Shown here piece by piece: positions 43,312 to 53,474 of a stretch of 64,000 nt of DNA. A program made the position numbers and the translations under genes. The DNA comes from UM-FILTER-49-7 sp964599895 (GTDB lineage Bacteria; Acidobacteriota; Holophagae; Thermotomaculales; Thermotomaculaceae): positions 1 through 64,000 of the forward strand of contig CAZRHT010000002.1 in the NCBI GenBank assembly GCA_964599895.1, read 5' to 3'. The notes under the pieces were generated by a model that was given only the letters and a program-made list of their open reading frames with translations, searched no databases and was not told the origin of the DNA. Every line of letters begins with the position of its first letter. Position 1 is the first letter of the stretch.

Positions 43312-44523
43312 ATGCACTTTGATCCTGGGAACACGGGTTTCATGTTGCTGGCAACCAGCCTTGTCATGCTGATGACGCCGGGCCTTGCTTTTTTTTATGG
43401 AGGACTTGTCGGACGGAAGAACGTGCTGACAATTATGATTCAGAGCTTTGTATCCATGGGCGTGACTACCGTGTTGTGGTATGCGGTCGGCTACTCGCTG
43501 TGTTTCAGCGGCGATGTTGGAGGTGTGATCGGTAACTTGAACATGGCATTTCTACACGGGGTTGATCCAAGCACGGTTTTTTCGGCAACCAACAACATTC
43601 CGCTGCTTGTCTTTGTTGCATACCAGATGATGTTTGCAATTATCACGCCGGCACTGATTACCGGCGCTTTCACCAACCGGGTCCGCTTTTCAGCCTACCT
43701 GTTCTTCCTGGTGGGCTGGCTGTTATTTGTCTATTTCCCAATCTGTCACATGGTCTGGGGTGGTGGTATTCTGCAGCAGTGGGGCGTCCTGGATTTCGCC
43801 GGTGGTATCGTGGTGCATGCAATTGCCGGAATGGCCGCACTAGCTTCCGTCTTTTATGTGGGTCGAAGGAAAGTCGATGAACACGGTCCCCACAGCATTC
43901 CCCTGGTCGCACTGGGTACAGGCCTGCTCTGGTTCGGCTGGTACGGATTCAATGCCGGAAGTGAGCTGCAGGTAGATGCCATTACCGCGCTGGCTTTTGT
44001 CAACACGGATATTGCTGCCTCCTTTGCCGCCATCACGTGGCTGATTATTGAGTGGTCCCGTGCAAAGAAACCCAAATTTGTTGGACTGTTGACCGGAGCT
44101 GTCGCCGGTCTGGCCACGATTACGCCAGCAGCCGGGTTTGTCAGTCCCGGTTCGGCCGCTCTCATCGGTGTTATTTCCGGTGTTGTTTGCTATCTTGCTG
44201 TATCATTAAAGAATCGTGTAGGGTGGGATGATGCTCTGGATGTATGGGGAGTTCACGGTGTTGGCGGCACCATTGGCGTTATCATGCTGGGTATTTTTGC
44301 GACCACGTCCATTAATCCCGGTGGTGCCAATGGCCTGTTAACGGGAGGGACCGCCTTCTTCCTGAAAGAAACGGTAGCTGTAATCGGGGCTTCACTGTAT
44401 GCTTTTATTTTTTCCTATGTTATGCTCATGGTCATCAACAAGATTACACCGGTGACTGTCAGCCAGATTGAAGAAGAAGCCGGGATGGACGAAATCCTGC
44501 ACGGAGAAAACGCATATCTGTAA
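43312..44523 (+). CDS. amtB: Ammonium transporter
   Basis: A 403-residue Amt/Rh channel with eleven helices. Typical segments: TPGLAFFYGGLVGRKNVLT, YFPICHMVWGGG (pore His), DFAGGIVVHAIAGMAAL, and DVWGVHGVGGTIGVI (second pore His). Good ribosome site AGGAGGGG. No glnK follows, unlike the usual amtB-glnK pair; a porin-like gene follows instead. I see no sigma-54 (GG-N10-GC) promoter. Confidence 0.95.
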   Translation: MHFDPGNTGFMLLATSLVMLMTPGLAFFYGGLVGRKNVLTIMIQSFVSMGVTTVLWYAVGYSLCFSGDVGGVIGNLNMAFLHGVDPSTVFSATNNIPLLVFVAYQMMFAIITPALITGAFTNRVRFSAYLFFLVGWLLFVYFPICHMVWGGGILQQWGVLDFAGGIVVHAIAGMAALASVFYVGRRKVDEHGPHSIPLVALGTGLLWFGWYGFNAGSELQVDAITALAFVNTDIAASFAAITWLIIEWSRAKKPKFVGLLTGAVAGLATITPAAGFVSPGSAALIGVISGVVCYLAVSLKNRVGWDDALDVWGVHGVGGTIGVIMLGIFATTSINPGGANGLLTGGTAFFLKETVAVIGASLYAFIFSYVMLMVINKITPVTVSQIEEEAGMDEILHGENAYL

Positions 44524-44562
44524 TTGTCGTAAGCGGTGACGCTCTAAAGAGAGGGGAGTAAC

Positions 44563-45273
44563 ATGAAAAAACTTGTTTTACTTGCGTTAATTGCAGTGGC
44601 TCTGCCTGCGCTGGCTGCAGACATCAGTATGAACACCGCAGTCAATAGCCGGTATGTCTGGCGGGGCCTTCTGGTAAATAATCATGCTGTGTTTCAACCG
44701 GACGTAACAGTTGCCGGAAGTGGTTTCGAATTCAATGTTTGGGGCAGCATGGATCTGACAGATAACTATAACAATCAATTCGAGTTCAATGAAGTGGATT
44801 ACACCCTTTCTTACAATTGGCATACGTCCCGCGCAGAGTGGTCCGCAGGTGTCATTTCCTATGTCTTTCCAAATACGGATCTGTCTTCTACAACGGAAGC
44901 TTATGTGGGAGTGACACTGAAACACCTGGCATTCAGCCCGTCTGTTACGGCATACTACGACTTTGATGAAGTGGATGGGCTTTATCTGGAGTTCGGTACT
45001 TCTCATGAGTTTGAGAATGGAATTTCACTGGGTGCGACGCTGGGTTATGCATCTAAAGACTACGTCAATGGGTATTTTGTTGTGGATGGTGATGTTGGTG
45101 GTGCTTTCACCGACTACTCAATTTCCGTCAACTATCCGGTTGCTCTGAGACTTGGGAAACTCAATTTGAATGTTACGTATACCAACCTGGTTGACACCCA
45201 CATCCATTCTCCTGGCTTTCGAAATGGTGATAATAACCTCATCTTTGGTGTTAATTGGTCCTACAGCTTCTGA
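44563..45273 (+). CDS. TorF-like outer-membrane beta-barrel protein
   Basis: A 236-residue exported protein with a signal peptide (MKKLVLLALIAVALPALA) and alternating-residue beta strands throughout, ending in an aromatic C-terminal strand (NLIFGVNWSYSF), the outer-membrane insertion signal. The opening SRYVWRGLL fits the TorF/Gcw_chp putative porin family. Ribosome site GAGGGGAG. Just 39 bases after amtB and before a strong terminator, so probably an ammonium or nitrogen-source porin co-expressed with amtB (inference). Confidence 0.75.
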   Translation: MKKLVLLALIAVALPALAADISMNTAVNSRYVWRGLLVNNHAVFQPDVTVAGSGFEFNVWGSMDLTDNYNNQFEFNEVDYTLSYNWHTSRAEWSAGVISYVFPNTDLSSTTEAYVGVTLKHLAFSPSVTAYYDFDEVDGLYLEFGTSHEFENGISLGATLGYASKDYVNGYFVVDGDVGGAFTDYSISVNYPVALRLGKLNLNVTYTNLVDTHIHSPGFRNGDNNLIFGVNWSYSF

Positions 45274-45301
45274 ACGTTGACAAAGGACTTACAAAAAAGA
45301 A

Positions 45302-45333
45302 GCGGCGGTCAATATGACCGCCGCCTTTTTTTT
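45302..45333 (+). terminator. Bidirectional terminator between porin gene and tRNA-Pro
   Basis: 9-bp perfect stem GCGGCGGTC (45302-45310) / GACCGCCGC (45316-45324), loop AATAT, then C and eight T. On the minus strand the same hairpin is followed by TTCTTTTTT, which would end the ubiD-tRNA-Pro transcript. Confidence 0.93.
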
Positions 45334-45338
45334 AAAAA

Positions 45339-45415
45339 TGGTCGGGGCGAGAAGATTTGAACTTCCGACCTTTCGGTCCCGAACCGAACGCTCTACCAGG
45401 CTGAGCCACGCCCCG
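45339..45415 (-). tRNA. tRNA-Pro (anticodon CGG)
   Basis: 77-base gene folding as a normal cloverleaf: acceptor CGGGGCG / CGCCCCG, D-arm GCTCAGCCTGGTAGAGC, anticodon stem TTCGG / CCGAA with loop TTCGGGA (anticodon CGG after T33), T-loop TTCAAAT, discriminator A and encoded CCA. Begins 17 bases after the ubiD stop on the same strand. Confidence 0.96.
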
Positions 45416-45431
45416 ACAATCGGAACAGGCG

Positions 45432-46886
45432 CTATTCTACAAGATTTAAATCCCGAAGCATAGTATCAATTTTGTTTTTAACGCTTTTTCCCATCACGAT
45501 GTCTTCAGGCCATTCACGGACAAATCCTTCTGAAGTCCATTTCCTTGTGGCATCAATGCCAATCTTGGTACCGATCCGTGCAACAGGAGCGGCGTGATCC
45601 AGTACATCCAGCGGGCCGTCCGTGAAGGTCATGTCCCGTTTGGGGTCAACATTGTTGCCCACTCGCCACATAACGTCGTTGAGATTGTGAATATCCACAT
45701 CCTCATCCACAATAATCACGAATTTGGTAAACATCATCTGGCCCATTCCCCAGACTGCGTTCATCACTTTTTTGGCATGCCACGGGTACTGTTTTTGAAT
45801 GGACAAAATTGCAAAATTATGGAAAACACCAAAAATGGGCAAATTCATGTCCACAACTTCCGGCAATTGGGTTTTCAGCAGGGGGAGAAAAATTCTTTCG
45901 GTTGCTTTTCCCATGTAACAATCTTCCTGGGGAGGCTTTCCCACGACTGTGGCTGGATAAATCGGGTTTTCCCGACTGGTTACACAGGTGACATGGAAGG
46001 TGGGATAGGAATCCGCAAGGGAATAATATCCAGTGTGGTCTCCGAAGGGACCTTCGGTCCGCATGTCGTCCAGGTCCACATAGCCTTCCAGTATAATTTC
46101 CGCGTTTGCCGGAACTACCATGTCCACTGTCCGGCATCTGACCACCGGTACACCACTTTTGCGAAGAAAACCGGCAAACATCAGTTCACTGATCATGGGC
46201 GGCAACGGTGCTGTAGCTGCGTAGGTCAGTGCGGGATCTCCTCCCAGCGCAACAGCTACCGGTACATGTCGGGTGTTTCGTCCGGCATTTCTGAGGTTCC
46301 TGGCTCCATCGTGGTGAATATGGATGTGCATGCCGGTAGTGTTTTGATCATAAACCTGCATTCGATACATACCGATATTCTGTCGGCCGTTTTCATCCTT
46401 TGTGCAAACAAGGGGCAGGGTAATGAATCGACCGGCATCTCCCGGCCATGTTTTCAACACCGGAAATTGCCCGAGATCCACATCATTCCCCTCAAACACA
46501 AGTTCCTGACAGGGGGCTTTCTTAACAATCCGTGGTTTGTAACTGGCAATTTCATTGAGGAGCGGGAGCTTTTTCAACTTGTCCATCAGGTTGCTTTCAA
46601 GGGGTGGAATCATTTCTTCCATAAGGGACTCAATGCGATGGGCAATGTCGTCCAGATTATCCACACCAAGAGCCAGCGCCATGCGGTCCATGGAACCAAA
46701 GAGGTTGGTTACCACCGGAATCCGGCTGCCTGTTGGATTTTCAAAAAGTAGTCCGGGACCATTCATTTTAGAAATTCGGTCGGTGAACTCACAGATCTCC
46801 AGTTCAGGGTCAACTTCCACGGAAACCCGAAGCAGTTTATCCTTTTTTTCCAGTTCTGAAATGAACCAGCGAAGGTCCCGATTCAT
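45432..46886 (-). CDS. UbiD-family prenyl-FMN decarboxylase
   Basis: A 484-residue UbiD-fold decarboxylase. Recognisable blocks: NRDLRWFISELEKKDKLLRV at the start, TLPLVCTKDENGRQNIGMYRMQVYD, PVAVALGGDPALTYAATAPLP, EGPFGDHTGYYSL (active-site region with the conserved E..D/H) and FTKFVIIVDEDVDIHN. The cofactor is prenylated FMN made by UbiX, which is not in the window. It could act in menaquinone/ubiquinone synthesis or on aromatic acids; the sequence does not decide. Confidence 0.92.
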   Translation of the reverse strand: MNRDLRWFISELEKKDKLLRVSVEVDPELEICEFTDRISKMNGPGLLFENPTGSRIPVVTNLFGSMDRMALALGVDNLDDIAHRIESLMEEMIPPLESNLMDKLKKLPLLNEIASYKPRIVKKAPCQELVFEGNDVDLGQFPVLKTWPGDAGRFITLPLVCTKDENGRQNIGMYRMQVYDQNTTGMHIHIHHDGARNLRNAGRNTRHVPVAVALGGDPALTYAATAPLPPMISELMFAGFLRKSGVPVVRCRTVDMVVPANAEIILEGYVDLDDMRTEGPFGDHTGYYSLADSYPTFHVTCVTSRENPIYPATVVGKPPQEDCYMGKATERIFLPLLKTQLPEVVDMNLPIFGVFHNFAILSIQKQYPWHAKKVMNAVWGMGQMMFTKFVIIVDEDVDIHNLNDVMWRVGNNVDPKRDMTFTDGPLDVLDHAAPVARIGTKIGIDATRKWTSEGFVREWPEDIVMGKSVKNKIDTMLRDLNLVE

Positions 46887-46895
46887 TGGAACTCT

Positions 46896-47540
46896 CTATT
46901 TTTTTGCCGATTCCCAGTCTTTCAGGAATCGTGCAATACCGATATCGGTCAATGGATGTTTGATCATCTGGTCCACAACCTTGGGCGGAATGGTAGCAAT
47001 ATCGGCTCCGGCCAGCGCTGCGTCCCGGACATGAAGCGGATTACGGACCGATGCCACAATAATCTCCGTGTGCATACAGTAGTTATCGAAAATTTGTCGA
47101 ATCTCCGGCACAACGCCAATTCCGTCCTGAACAATGTCATCCAGTCGGCCTACAAATGGGGAAACGTAGGATGCGCCTGCTTTGGCCGCCAGAAGTGCCT
47201 GAGTGGCAGTAAAAATCAGAGTCACGTTGGTATGGATGTTTTGATCCGCGCACCAGCTAACGGCTTTCAGTCCCTCTGTCGTCATGGGAATCTTCACGAC
47301 AATATTTTCCGCCCAGGTGGCAATATCTTTTGCTTCCCGGATCATACCATCGGCATCCAGTGAAACCGCCTCTGCGGAAACCGGTCCTTTAACAAAAGAA
47401 CAGATTTCATTAATAACTTCCCTGAAATTGCGCCCTTCCCGGGCCACAAGAGAAGGATTGGTGGTTACACCGTCGACCAGACCAAGCTCATGAAGCCGCC
47501 GGATTTCTTCTACATTTGCAGTATCAATAAAGAATTTCAT
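46896..47540 (-). CDS. Transaldolase (short, FSA/TalC type)
   Basis: A 214-residue TIM-barrel aldolase. MKFFIDTANVEEIRRLHELGLVDGVTTNPSLVA at the start and the Schiff-base Lys in NIVVKIPMTTEGL are diagnostic for the small transaldolase/fructose-6-phosphate aldolase family. Whether it is transaldolase or FSA needs active-site comparison. Strong ribosome site GGAGGGG. Nine bases upstream of ubiD, so likely co-transcribed. Confidence 0.92.
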   Translation of the reverse strand: MKFFIDTANVEEIRRLHELGLVDGVTTNPSLVAREGRNFREVINEICSFVKGPVSAEAVSLDADGMIREAKDIATWAENIVVKIPMTTEGLKAVSWCADQNIHTNVTLIFTATQALLAAKAGASYVSPFVGRLDDIVQDGIGVVPEIRQIFDNYCMHTEIIVASVRNPLHVRDAALAGADIATIPPKVVDQMIKHPLTDIGIARFLKDWESAKK

Positions 47541-47576
47541 ATTCCCCTCCTGTGATAAAACCGGTCGTCCGGTTGC

Positions 47577-50042
47577 TCATTCATTTTCTGTGGAATCTAT
47601 GATTGTGTTTCCTGCTTCCACAGCCATTTCATTTTTAGCAATTTTGGCCACAGATGACACGCTGTCTTCACCGTCCAATGCCAGCATCCTGACACCCTGG
47701 GTGTTGCGGCCTATCCGGCTTACACCGGATACTTTCACCCGGATGGCTTTCCCTGCTTCAGTAATAATTACCGCTTCGTCATCATTGTCCACCGGCATTA
47801 CGCCAATTACCTTGCCCGTTTTCGGAGAAAGTTTCATATTGATAATTCCACCTCCCCCCCGAGACTGAAGGCGATATTCCGAAACAACAGTACGTTTGCC
47901 ACTGCCAAACTCTGAGACGGTCAAAACATCCACATCATCCGGTACCACATTCATGGAAATCACGCGGTCTTTGCCCTTCAACTTTATACCCCGCACACCT
48001 GCCGCTGTCCGCCCCATGGGACGGACGTCGGTTTCCGCGAATTTGATTGCTTTACCCAATTCTGTGGCAATAAAGATATTGTCATTCCCGCTGGACAGAG
48101 ATACAGACACAAGACGGTCCCCTTCCCTGAGGTTGATCGCAACAATCCCGCCTTTTCTCGGGTGGGAATATGCGCTCAACATCGTTTTCTTTACAAGTCC
48201 TTTTTCAGTGGAAAATACAATATTCCCTTCATCTGTAAAACTACGGGTTGTCAATACAGCTGCAACCCTTTCATCCGTACTCAGCATCAACAGGTTTGCG
48301 ATGGAGCGTCCCTTGGCTGCGGTGGAAAGCTCTGGAATACTGTAGGCTTTCAACCAGTACACGCGACCAATATCAGTAAAAACAAGAATATCGTCGTGGG
48401 TAGACGCTATAAACACATTTTCGACAAAATCTTCATCCCTCGTCGTTATACCCCGGATACCTTTTCCACCGCGATGCTGATTCCGATATGCCGTGATGGG
48501 TGTTCGTTTGATGTATCCTTCCCCGGTGATGGTGATGACTACATCTTCCTCTACGATAAAGTCCTCGATATTCATCTCCCGTTCTTCCGGTACAATCTGG
48601 GATAGCCTTTCGTCACCAAAGGTTTCGACCACTTCTTTCAATTCCTTCTTAACAATCCCCAGGACCTTTTGTTCACTGGCAAGGATTTCTTCCAGCTTCT
48701 GAATCAATTTCAGTAACTGGCGGTATTCTTCCAGGATCTTATCCCTCTCGAGCCCCGTGAGACGCTGAAGCTTCATATCCAGAATCGCCTGAGCCTGAAG
48801 ATCGGAAAAAGAAAAACGATCGATCAATGCCTTTTTAGCTTCCGGCGGGTTGGTTGCGGCTTTGATGAGTCGAATGACTTCATCGATATTTTCAATGGCA
48901 ATTTTTAACCCTTCCAGGATGTGGGCCCGTGCACGTGCTTTCGCCAGCTCAAAAATTGTGCGCTTGACAATAACATCCTTCCTGAAAGCAACAAACTCCT
49001 CAATGATTTCCTTGAGACTAAGTACCTTTGGCTGCAGATGAACCAATGACAGCAGGATAATGGAAAAACTGGATTCCAGTTGCGTATGTTTGAACAGGTG
49101 GTTCAGCAGGACCTGGGGAACTGTTCCCTTTTTCAGCTCTATCACTACCCGGATACCGTCCCGATCGGATTCATCTCTGAGATCACTGATTCCCTCAATT
49201 TTCTTATCTTTTACAAGAGTCGCAATTTTTTCAATCAGATTGGCTTTATTCACCTGATAGGGAATTTCACTGATGATAATCTTTTCTCTGTCCCCTTTAA
49301 ATTTTTCCACATAGGTTCGGGCACGCATGATGGCTTTTCCCCGTCCGGTTCGATAAGCACTTTCAATTCCAGAAATTCCATAAATAATACCACCGGTAGG
49401 AAAATCAGGACCTTTGATATGCTTCATCAATTCCGGCAATTCAATATCAGGGTTCTCAATAGTGGCAATAATCCCGCTTATCACTTCCCTAAGATTATGG
49501 GGCGGAATACTGGTTGCCATCCCAACGGCAATTCCACTTGACCCATTTACCAACAGATTTGGAATTCTGGCTGGCAAAACGGTCGGTTCCTGAAGAGAAC
49601 CATCGTAGTTGGGAAGAAAATCCACCGTCTCCTTCTCCAGATCATTGAGAAGTTCATGGGCAATTTTCTTCATTCGGATTTCCGTGTATCGCATGGCCGC
49701 TGCGGGGTCACCATCAATGGAACCGAAGTTTCCCTGCCCATCTACCAGCATATATCGCAGTGAAAAATTCTGAGCCATCCGGACAATGGTATCGTAAACT
49801 GCTGAATCGCCGTGTGGGTGATATTTACCAATTACATCACCGACCACTCTGGCTGATTTCTTGTATGGCTTGTTGTAGTCATTTTTCATGTCGTACATGG
49901 CATACAACACTCTGCGATGCACCGGTTTCAGTCCATCCCGTACATCCGGAATGGCCCGACCCACAATTACACTCATCGCATAGTCCAGGTAAGATTTCTT
50001 TACTTCTTTTTCAATTTCTATCTTGCGAATATCTTCCGACAT
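47577..50042 (-). CDS. gyrA: DNA gyrase subunit A
   Basis: Supercoils DNA with GyrB. The 821-residue protein has the breakage-reunion domain (SVIVGRAIPDVRDGLKPVHRR; catalytic Tyr119 in MRYTEIR), a coiled-coil tower and six C-terminal pinwheel repeats with a GyrA-box-like QHRGGKG. The quinolone-determining positions are the sensitive types Ser80 and Asp84 in HPHGDSAVYD. Follows gyrB by 15 bases. Confidence 0.98.
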   Translation of the reverse strand: MSEDIRKIEIEKEVKKSYLDYAMSVIVGRAIPDVRDGLKPVHRRVLYAMYDMKNDYNKPYKKSARVVGDVIGKYHPHGDSAVYDTIVRMAQNFSLRYMLVDGQGNFGSIDGDPAAAMRYTEIRMKKIAHELLNDLEKETVDFLPNYDGSLQEPTVLPARIPNLLVNGSSGIAVGMATSIPPHNLREVISGIIATIENPDIELPELMKHIKGPDFPTGGIIYGISGIESAYRTGRGKAIMRARTYVEKFKGDREKIIISEIPYQVNKANLIEKIATLVKDKKIEGISDLRDESDRDGIRVVIELKKGTVPQVLLNHLFKHTQLESSFSIILLSLVHLQPKVLSLKEIIEEFVAFRKDVIVKRTIFELAKARARAHILEGLKIAIENIDEVIRLIKAATNPPEAKKALIDRFSFSDLQAQAILDMKLQRLTGLERDKILEEYRQLLKLIQKLEEILASEQKVLGIVKKELKEVVETFGDERLSQIVPEEREMNIEDFIVEEDVVITITGEGYIKRTPITAYRNQHRGGKGIRGITTRDEDFVENVFIASTHDDILVFTDIGRVYWLKAYSIPELSTAAKGRSIANLLMLSTDERVAAVLTTRSFTDEGNIVFSTEKGLVKKTMLSAYSHPRKGGIVAINLREGDRLVSVSLSSGNDNIFIATELGKAIKFAETDVRPMGRTAAGVRGIKLKGKDRVISMNVVPDDVDVLTVSEFGSGKRTVVSEYRLQSRGGGGIINMKLSPKTGKVIGVMPVDNDDEAVIITEAGKAIRVKVSGVSRIGRNTQGVRMLALDGEDSVSSVAKIAKNEMAVEAGNTIIDSTENE

Positions 50043-50057
50043 CTCTTACACCACCTG

Positions 50058-52451
50058 TCAGATATCCAGATTCTGGACGTCATGTGAATTTTCTTCAATA
50101 AACTGGCGACGGGGCTCTACCGCATCTCCCATCAACCGGGAAAAAGTATCTTCCGCTTCCACGGTATCCTCTATAGCAACACGAAGGAGGGACCGGGATT
50201 CCGGATCCAGAGTGGTTTCCCACAGCTGTTCAGGGTTCATCTCACCAAGTCCCTTATAGCGCTGAATGTTCAAACCCTTCTGGGAAAACTCTTCCACCTT
50301 TTCCAGCAGCTTGAAAATAGACTTTACCGTATCCAGTTTAACTCCGTCTTTTTTGATGATAATCCTCCGCTTCATAAAAGGACCAATAGTTTTGTGCAAA
50401 CCACCAAGCAGGCGGAAGGAGGGCTGACGCATAAGAGCCTGTCCAATTACAGAGCCTGAAAATGCAATTCCTGAAACGCCATTCACCGTTAAGGTATAAT
50501 CTCCGTGTTCTTCATCAAAATCGATGGATTCCACCGAAAGACCATATTCTATGAGCGCCGCTTTCAGCTCGTGTACGTAGTCCGCTTTTTCAAAATTATT
50601 GGCCGAAATGCAACCATAGGCCAACAGAAACTCTACAATCTTTCGACTGTATCCTTTTCTTTCCAGACGGGAAAAATAGTCATTCATCTGTTTGGCTGAT
50701 TTCAGTAAATCAAGCCATCGGCTGGTTCGGATACGATTTTCACCGTCTTCAGGAACCAGTTGGTACCGTTCAAAGAACAATTGAAGCAGATACTCCTGCA
50801 TCGCCACTTCATCTTTCAGGTAAACGCTTTTCTTTCCGGCTTTCACCCTGAATAATGGGGGTTGTGCAATATAGAGGTAACCCCTCTCAATCAACTCTCT
50901 CATCTGTCGAAAGAAAAATGTCATGAGCAGTGTCCGGATGTGGGCACCATCGACATCGGCATCTGTCATGATAATCACTTTATGGTAGCGGAGTTTGCTG
51001 ATGTCAAAATCCTCTTTCCCGATGCCGGTTCCAAGGGCGGTAATCATCAGTCGAATTTCCTGGGAAGAAAGTATTTTGTCGAAACGGGCCTTTTCTACAT
51101 TCAAAATCTTACCCTTCAATGGCAAAATAGCCTGGGATTTTCTATCTCGTCCCTGTTTAGCGGATCCACCAGCGGAATCGCCCTCTACTAAAAAGATTTC
51201 GGAAAGTGCCGGGTCCTTTTCCTGGCAATCAGCCAGTTTTCCCGGAAGATTGGAAGAATCCAGTGCGCCTTTACGCCGCGTTAGTTCCCTGGCCTTTCTT
51301 GCTGCTTCTCTGGCCCGGGACGCATCGATTGCCTTTTCAATGATGGTTTTCGCAATTTTGGGATTGCGATCAAAATAATCCATAAGGTTTTCACCGACAA
51401 CCGATTCAACAATTCCCCTCACTTCTGATGAAATGAGTTTCTCTTTAGTCTGGGACGAAAACTTTGGATCGGGGTGTTTTACCGATAAAATTGCAGTAAG
51501 ACCCTCCCGTACATCATCCCCTGAAAGTGTTGCCTTTTTCTGTTTTTCCATACCATTTAAAGACAGGTATGTATTCAGTGTTCGGGTAAGGGCCGAACGA
51601 AACCCCATCAGGTGTGTTCCACCGTCTTTATTGTGAATATTGTTGGCAAAGCAATACACTGTTTCGTTGTAGGCATCGGTCCACTGCATCGCTACTTCTA
51701 CAATTGTTCCGTCTTTGTCTTTATTGAAAAATACAACATCATGATGAAGTGGCTTTTTGTTTCGATTCAAGTGTTCCACAAAGGATACAATTCCGCCTTC
51801 GTAATTGAAGGTCTTTTTCTCACTGGTTCGTTCGTCTTCAATGCTGATCTTCAGGCCTTTGTTCAAAAAGGAGAGTTCCCGAAGGCGCTGGGCTAATGTT
51901 TCAAATTCATATTCAAGGATCTTAAAGACATCCGGGTCCGGCAAGAATCGAATCAGGGTACCGGTCTTGCTGCTTTTTCCTATTTTTTCAAGGGGGGTAA
52001 CCGGTTCCCCTTTATGAAATTCCTGCCTGTAAACAAAACCATCTCTCTTGATTTCCATTTCCAATGTATCAGATAGTGCATTTACTACTGAAACACCAAC
52101 TCCATGAAGACCACCGGAAACTTTATAGGAGCTCGCGTCGAATTTTCCCCCGGCATGCAGTACTGTCATGATCACTTCAGCTGCCGGTTTATTTTCCTCG
52201 GGCATTATATCTACGGGGATACCGCGGCCATTATCTTCTACTGTTACACTATTATCAATATGGACAATAACTTGAATATGGTCACAGTATCCGGCAAGGG
52301 CTTCATCAATTGAATTGTCCACCACCTCAAAGACCATATGGTGAAGGCCTGAACCGTCATCAGTGTCCCCAATATACATTCCCGGGCGTTTTCTAACTGC
52401 ATCCAGTCCTTTCAGAACCTTAATGCTGTCCGCATTGTACTTTTCGCTCAT
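50058..52451 (-). CDS. gyrB: DNA gyrase subunit B
   Basis: ATPase subunit of gyrase, 797 residues. GHKL ATP site (EVVDNSIDEALAGYCD, VEDNGRGIPVD, GGLHGVGVSVVNALS), TOPRIM (EGDSAGGSAKQGRD, DADVDGAHIRTLL) and C-terminal QRYKGLGEMNPEQLWETTLD. ATG overlaps the recF stop (ATGA). Confidence 0.98.
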   Translation of the reverse strand: MSEKYNADSIKVLKGLDAVRKRPGMYIGDTDDGSGLHHMVFEVVDNSIDEALAGYCDHIQVIVHIDNSVTVEDNGRGIPVDIMPEENKPAAEVIMTVLHAGGKFDASSYKVSGGLHGVGVSVVNALSDTLEMEIKRDGFVYRQEFHKGEPVTPLEKIGKSSKTGTLIRFLPDPDVFKILEYEFETLAQRLRELSFLNKGLKISIEDERTSEKKTFNYEGGIVSFVEHLNRNKKPLHHDVVFFNKDKDGTIVEVAMQWTDAYNETVYCFANNIHNKDGGTHLMGFRSALTRTLNTYLSLNGMEKQKKATLSGDDVREGLTAILSVKHPDPKFSSQTKEKLISSEVRGIVESVVGENLMDYFDRNPKIAKTIIEKAIDASRAREAARKARELTRRKGALDSSNLPGKLADCQEKDPALSEIFLVEGDSAGGSAKQGRDRKSQAILPLKGKILNVEKARFDKILSSQEIRLMITALGTGIGKEDFDISKLRYHKVIIMTDADVDGAHIRTLLMTFFFRQMRELIERGYLYIAQPPLFRVKAGKKSVYLKDEVAMQEYLLQLFFERYQLVPEDGENRIRTSRWLDLLKSAKQMNDYFSRLERKGYSRKIVEFLLAYGCISANNFEKADYVHELKAALIEYGLSVESIDFDEEHGDYTLTVNGVSGIAFSGSVIGQALMRQPSFRLLGGLHKTIGPFMKRRIIIKKDGVKLDTVKSIFKLLEKVEEFSQKGLNIQRYKGLGEMNPEQLWETTLDPESRSLLRVAIEDTVEAEDTFSRLMGDAVEPRRQFIEENSHDVQNLDI

Positions 52452-53458
52452 TCAGTTATTCCTCTTTCTTCACTTTTCAACTGCACCAGCTTGTGTTGAA
52501 ATCTGGAAAAGCGCTGGTGATCTGTTGTGGTTAACACAACTTGAAACTGGCCCATCACCAGGTCCAGGTTTCGGACCATGTTGGTTTTGTCAAATTCCGA
52601 GTCAAAATCGTCCAATAACAAAACCGGTTTAATTCCCCTTTGTTGGTGAAACAAATGACCAACGGTTGTAATTACATCAAAAAAAACCTTTTTTTGTTGG
52701 CCTGAAGAACTAAATTCCCGCACATCCTTTCCCTGGCGCAAAAAACGATAGCGATCCAGGTGGGAACCCGCAAGAACGATTTGCTTTTCCTGCTCAACCA
52801 ATAAAAAACTATCCAGTGATTTATCGGGTTGACTGGGTAAATACTGGATTTCTACACCTTCAGGAAGCAGTTTGTTCAAAACAGATGTCAACCATTTTCG
52901 CTGTTTTGTCAGCTTCATCCTGTGCTCTTCCAGCACGCGGTTCCATGCTTGAATCATATCATTTCTTACCATTTTTTTCAACAGTAACCTCTTGTTATTC
53001 AGCCCTGTTCTATAACCGGAAAGCGCCTGAATATAGGTTGGAAAAAGTCTACTTAAAACCTTGTTAAAAAAGAGGTATGCGTTCTTTCTACCGGCGCGGA
53101 CAACATCAAGAGATTTCTGGTTCAAGATGAAGAAAGGAAACTGTGTGGAAATGGCTGCTATTTTTTCCTTTTCTTCGTTGAGAAATATCTCTTTTTGTTT
53201 TTCAGGCAAGCTGTATCGAGCATCCAGATGACCGTTGTCTGTGTCAATCTCAACACGAAACCACGGTTTTGAAAACATTATCAATTGTTGAACATTTCGG
53301 GTTCTGAACGATCTTCCACATCCTGCAAAGTAAATAGCCTCAAGAATGGATGTTTTCCCTGACCCATTGGGACCGGAAATAACCGTCAGGTTTGGGTCAA
53401 ACTGGATTTTTTTCTCCGTTAAAATCCGAAAATTTCTAATCCTACAATTGCGGATCAC
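52448..53458 (-). CDS. recF: DNA replication and repair protein RecF
   Basis: SMC-like ATPase that helps load RecA at gaps. The 336-residue protein has Walker A ISGPNGSGKTSILEAIYF, the signature FSSSGQQKKVFF and Walker B VLLLDDFDSEFD. GTG start at 53458, 16 bases after dnaN; an AGGT is the only ribosome-site trace. Slightly short but complete for the family. Confidence 0.95.
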   Translation of the reverse strand: MIRNCRIRNFRILTEKKIQFDPNLTVISGPNGSGKTSILEAIYFAGCGRSFRTRNVQQLIMFSKPWFRVEIDTDNGHLDARYSLPEKQKEIFLNEEKEKIAAISTQFPFFILNQKSLDVVRAGRKNAYLFFNKVLSRLFPTYIQALSGYRTGLNNKRLLLKKMVRNDMIQAWNRVLEEHRMKLTKQRKWLTSVLNKLLPEGVEIQYLPSQPDKSLDSFLLVEQEKQIVLAGSHLDRYRFLRQGKDVREFSSSGQQKKVFFDVITTVGHLFHQQRGIKPVLLLDDFDSEFDKTNMVRNLDLVMGQFQVVLTTTDHQRFSRFQHKLVQLKSEERGITE

Positions 53459-53474
53459 TGCTGAACGACCTAAT

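Noticed and set aside
45594..46751. 385-codon open frame antisense to ubiD
   Set aside because: Exact shadow of a strongly conserved gene; no promoter, ribosome site or recognisable domain.
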